This document shows, one piece after another, positions 61,226 to 64,000 of a DNA stretch of 64,000 bases. The position numbers and the translations under genes were made by a program. The notes under the pieces were generated by a model. That model worked only from the letters and a program-made list of their open reading frames with translations. It did not search any database and was not told where the DNA came from. Numbering within the stretch: position 1 is the stretch's first letter; every line of letters begins with the position of its first letter. Source of the DNA: Acanthaster planci (lineage: Eukaryota; Echinodermata; Asteroidea; Valvatida; Acanthasteridae); NCBI RefSeq assembly GCF_001949145.1, contig NW_019091442.1, forward strand, positions 562,958-626,957, in the 5' to 3' direction.

Positions 61226-63527
61226 TTGGGCTGACGTGATTTTGCCAAATTTCAAATCTCAAAGAGATGCAAATTTCAATGATTCCTGTTCAAAATGAAG
61301 ATCAGAATTGACTGTTTCCCTTCTTGGCGTTTCTCCTTCATTGCAGCAAAATGAGCCGTTCAAAGTCAGAATGAATGACTTTCAGAAATAACATGTAATC
61401 AACGTGTAAATTGAAACAAACATTGCCGTGATAATTATAGGAACAGTGTTATGGAAGGAGCGTTTATTAAGCACGGATATTGAAAAAAGTAATATGGTGA
61501 TCAGCAATCAGACATTTACACGTCAATAATTTTTCACTCTGGTATCTGCTGTAAGCCTGCATTCTCAAATGAACCTTGACAAAAGAAATACAACAAACGA
61601 CAGAAGATCAGAATTTCATATTCGTTTCTGTATGTAGATTTTATTAATAGTATTACGTGAGATCTAAATTAAAGAGGGTTGAGTTTGAATAGCTTTGGAA
61701 TCTATGCGTTATTTTCCAGTTTACATGTATCATCAATTGTCGATAAGGGAAGTTGCTCAGTGCAACTGATCACCTTACATCTATACATTTACTCTTATCT
61801 AGGTTGTAAACTTGTGGGGAGGCTTTCCAAGGTTCAAATCCTCACGGTTTCGTATATTCCACTCCATAGACTCTGTTTGCAATGATTTTCTTATTTCACC
61901 GGAAACATAACGATGGGGAGAAAATGTTGGTGGACCATCTCATCCGCAAAAGTTTCACCAGTCACTTGATTGATAGAGGTAAAGCAAGTGGGTCGCAGGG
62001 GACGGGGACGGAGAAGGGTGCACCACGAGGCACCGGTAGAATTTGGGGGTGAATCACAGCTCATTTCCCCTGTATTCCTTGCGGGTGCACCCAGAGGTTT
62101 CAACCGTTCTTGATATAGTGCATTCCCCTCCGCGATGGGCCGCCAATCATATGGCGATAGTTTAGAGCCCCTCAGCACTGATCGATCTCCCTACATCGTT
62201 AAATTAAAAACTTTTGTTTTTGCTTAAGTTTTTGGCCTTGTTATCTTTGTTTTGTCAATTACTTTGGAGGGGTGAGAGGAAAATGCTAGTTGACATGAGC
62301 AGACGGGTTAGTCATAGAATGGCGCCGCCAACTGTTCACGTGCGGTGACGTCAAAATTTGGCTTTGGAAAACTCCAATATTCAACGGTTCGCCCATTTCA
62401 CATATGTGCGGGGGTGTTCGGGGGGTTGTTTTTGTTGTTTTTTCTAACACAAACTTGGCGTGACAACCTCTGTGAAAAGCAACGCCCCTATCAGAAATCA
62501 CGAGAGGATCACAATCAGAACCACACGGCAGAATGTGTAACTTGTCACTCAATCATTGTTGTCATCAACATTGTATCAACAGACGGCGACACTCAGTGGT
62601 CTGCATGTCCAATGCATTTGGAACTACGGTAAGTAACAAAAAGCTGCTGTGATTTTTGCACCAATTATTGGGGTTTAAATACCGGCAGTGCTAATCATAT
62701 TAACGCTGTTCATTTTCGTTACCAGTACAGGCTCGCGAAACCTGGTGCCAGAATTTACCGTTCTTGGTTCTAGACTTACGGCACCAGACTTCATCGCCAA
62801 TCCGACTAGTTTGCTGGAACCAACGTAAGTTTTAAATGACACTTAAAAAGTAATGGGCTCGAGCGCTCCTGCAGACGGTCAGCTGCTGTAATCTGTTGGC
62901 AACGTCATTGCAACGATAGACCACTAGACCAATCAACGACTTGTCTGGCGCTCTCGTGCAAAAAGTGCCCGGATGCAATGGCTAAAACGACTAATTGACG
63001 AGTCTCGAATTTACGAGAGAGAGAGAAAGAAAAAACCGCACTAAAGCTATGTAGCCCCTCCCCGTATTCCTGGTTCATTGCAAACATCATCCGTTTGTCC
63101 GGCCTAGAGGATACACACACTAACTGACACTGGCAGCTTTTGACGAGTTTATGTACTATTGTCACGCGTACTTCGTACGCGTAGAAGTGAGGGCCACGTC
63201 GAATTACAGGGCAAGCACCACGGCTCTGAAGTCCAGTCACCAGTTGCGTACGGTACAGGATCAGTGCCAGTCGACCAGCCGTGTTAGTGATAATCGGCCG
63301 ATTGCTGTCCAACCATAGCAGGGCACAACTTCGCAGCATTGTATATTTTTGTAGCTATTTTTCCCGGAACAGAGCTGTGCTGAGGCCTGATCATTTGTTT
63401 CTCTATGGTCTCTTCAAAATTGAGTAACTATTCAGTGTCTGGTGGTTCTACTAGGCCCACATGAAACAGTACTCAAGAGGATCATCACATCTCTAGAACC
63501 CATTTCTAAAAGTTACTCCGTCTCACT
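61226..63527. other. Hhex upstream region
   Basis: No other gene recognised. It probably includes the Hhex promoter and 5' untranslated region in its last few hundred bases. 62900-63520 is less A+T-rich than the surroundings. A short GAGAGAGAGA run lies near 63015-63025. A 144-codon minus-strand frame at 62905-63339 has no resemblance to a known family. Confidence 0.5.
63341..63350 (+). promoter_or_regulatory. TATA-like sequence upstream of Hhex
   Basis: GTATATTTTT lies about 180 bases before the Hhex start codon. It could be a core promoter element, but A+T-rich words are common here and no transcription start is known. Confidence 0.18.
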
Positions 63528-63969
63528 ATGTCGACATTACAGTACCCTGGACCTCCTCCACCGTCAAGCATGAACCTCCACAACTCTCATATGATGAACC
63601 ACCATCACGGCCTGGTCGGGCCCGGGCTCGCACCCATTTCTGCGCCAAACGGTATTCAGCCCCTGAACACGCTCCACAACGGCAGTGGGCCGCCGTCCCA
63701 CACTCCTTTCTACATCGACAATATCCTAGGAAGCCGACTGAACATGACGGGCCCGGCTCGACCAACGCCAACCCTTCCAAGTCCTACTTATCCTGCTCAC
63801 ATGAACGCGCCGTACAACTCCTTCTACGACCAGCCAGTACATCCCGGGCTTTCAGCGCCCACGCCGATCAGCTACGGCTCTGGTGCCTTCTCCAGCCCGC
63901 CTCCATACCCATTCGCCCGCAGTGACTACCCGCACGGACTTATCGACAGACACGATCCTTACTCTAAAG
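63528..63969 (+). CDS. Hhex: Hhex (Hex/PRH) homeobox gene, first coding exon, truncated by window edge
   Basis: N-terminal part of the haematopoietically expressed homeobox protein, a transcriptional repressor used in endoderm, blood and vascular development in vertebrates. The exon encodes 147 residues plus one base and ends at AAAG|GTAGGC. The ATG at 63528 is chosen because an in-frame TAA lies at 63507-63509 and the context has A at -3. Signature features: TPFYIDNILG (residues 59-68), matching the conserved eh1-like TPFYI(E/D)xILG of Hhex; PTPTLPSPTYP (79-89); and YPFAR then HDPYSK just before the splice site, matching the PFPR and HDPLGK of vertebrate Hhex at the same exon end. The N terminus is Pro/His/Asn-rich, as usual. 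The homeodomain lies in later exons outside the window, so the call rests on the N-terminal motifs and the splice position. Confidence 0.9.
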
Positions 63970-64000
63970 GTAGGCGCTGTACAAAATTTCACATTTCTGA

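Noticed and set aside
61820-61852. tRNA-like B box (AGGTTCAAATCC)
   Set aside because: No complementary T stem or acceptor stem; a chance match.
63526-63780. 84-codon minus-strand frame, Cys/Gly/Arg-rich
   Set aside because: Antisense of the Hhex first exon, whose plus-strand translation matches a known family.

Overview
This is animal nuclear DNA: A+T-rich, sparse in genes, with introns, microsatellites, degenerate transposons and one assembly gap (160 N). The only convincing host genes are two NK-like homeobox genes. The frequent AGGCCTA and TACATGTA words, the marine-type LINE and the echinoderm/lancelet-like gene structures suggest a marine deuterostome invertebrate, perhaps an echinoderm. 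That placement is an inference of low to moderate confidence; I cannot name a class or species.

Layout. At 18.2-20.7 kb on the minus strand lies a complete two-exon Hmx (NK5) gene: exon 1 carries an eh1-type repressor motif, and exon 2 carries the homeodomain and the Hmx-specific C-terminal motifs. At 63.5-64.0 kb on the plus strand lies the first coding exon of Hhex (Hex), which runs off the right edge of the window before its homeobox. The two genes are transcribed away from each other across about 43 kb of DNA with no recognisable gene. The 18 kb left of Hmx also has none.

The DNA between and around the genes holds two kinds of material. One is unique A+T-rich sequence with clusters of transcription-factor-like words (best examples 28.0-28.7 kb and 41.3-42.2 kb), which could be developmental enhancers. 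The other is a transposon-rich island, roughly 43.9-53.7 kb. It contains a decayed LINE, an adjoining decayed Tc1/mariner transposase, several non-autonomous inverted-repeat elements (MITEs) and short repeat families shared within the island. Further MITEs lie at 2.8, 8.7, 37.3, 58.7 and 61.0 kb. Several have target-site duplications readable by eye (TA, TAA or 8 bp), which assigns them tentatively to Tc1/mariner, PIF/Harbinger or hAT.

How it works together. Hmx and Hhex are both transcription factors, and both carry an eh1-like Groucho/TLE-binding motif near the N terminus. Their head-to-head placement suggests a remnant of the ancestral NK-type homeobox linkage, with possible shared regulatory DNA between them. 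I found no operon, CRISPR array, tRNA, rRNA or defence system, and no evidence of a new protein-coding system. The unusual content is the gene linkage and the MITE collection.
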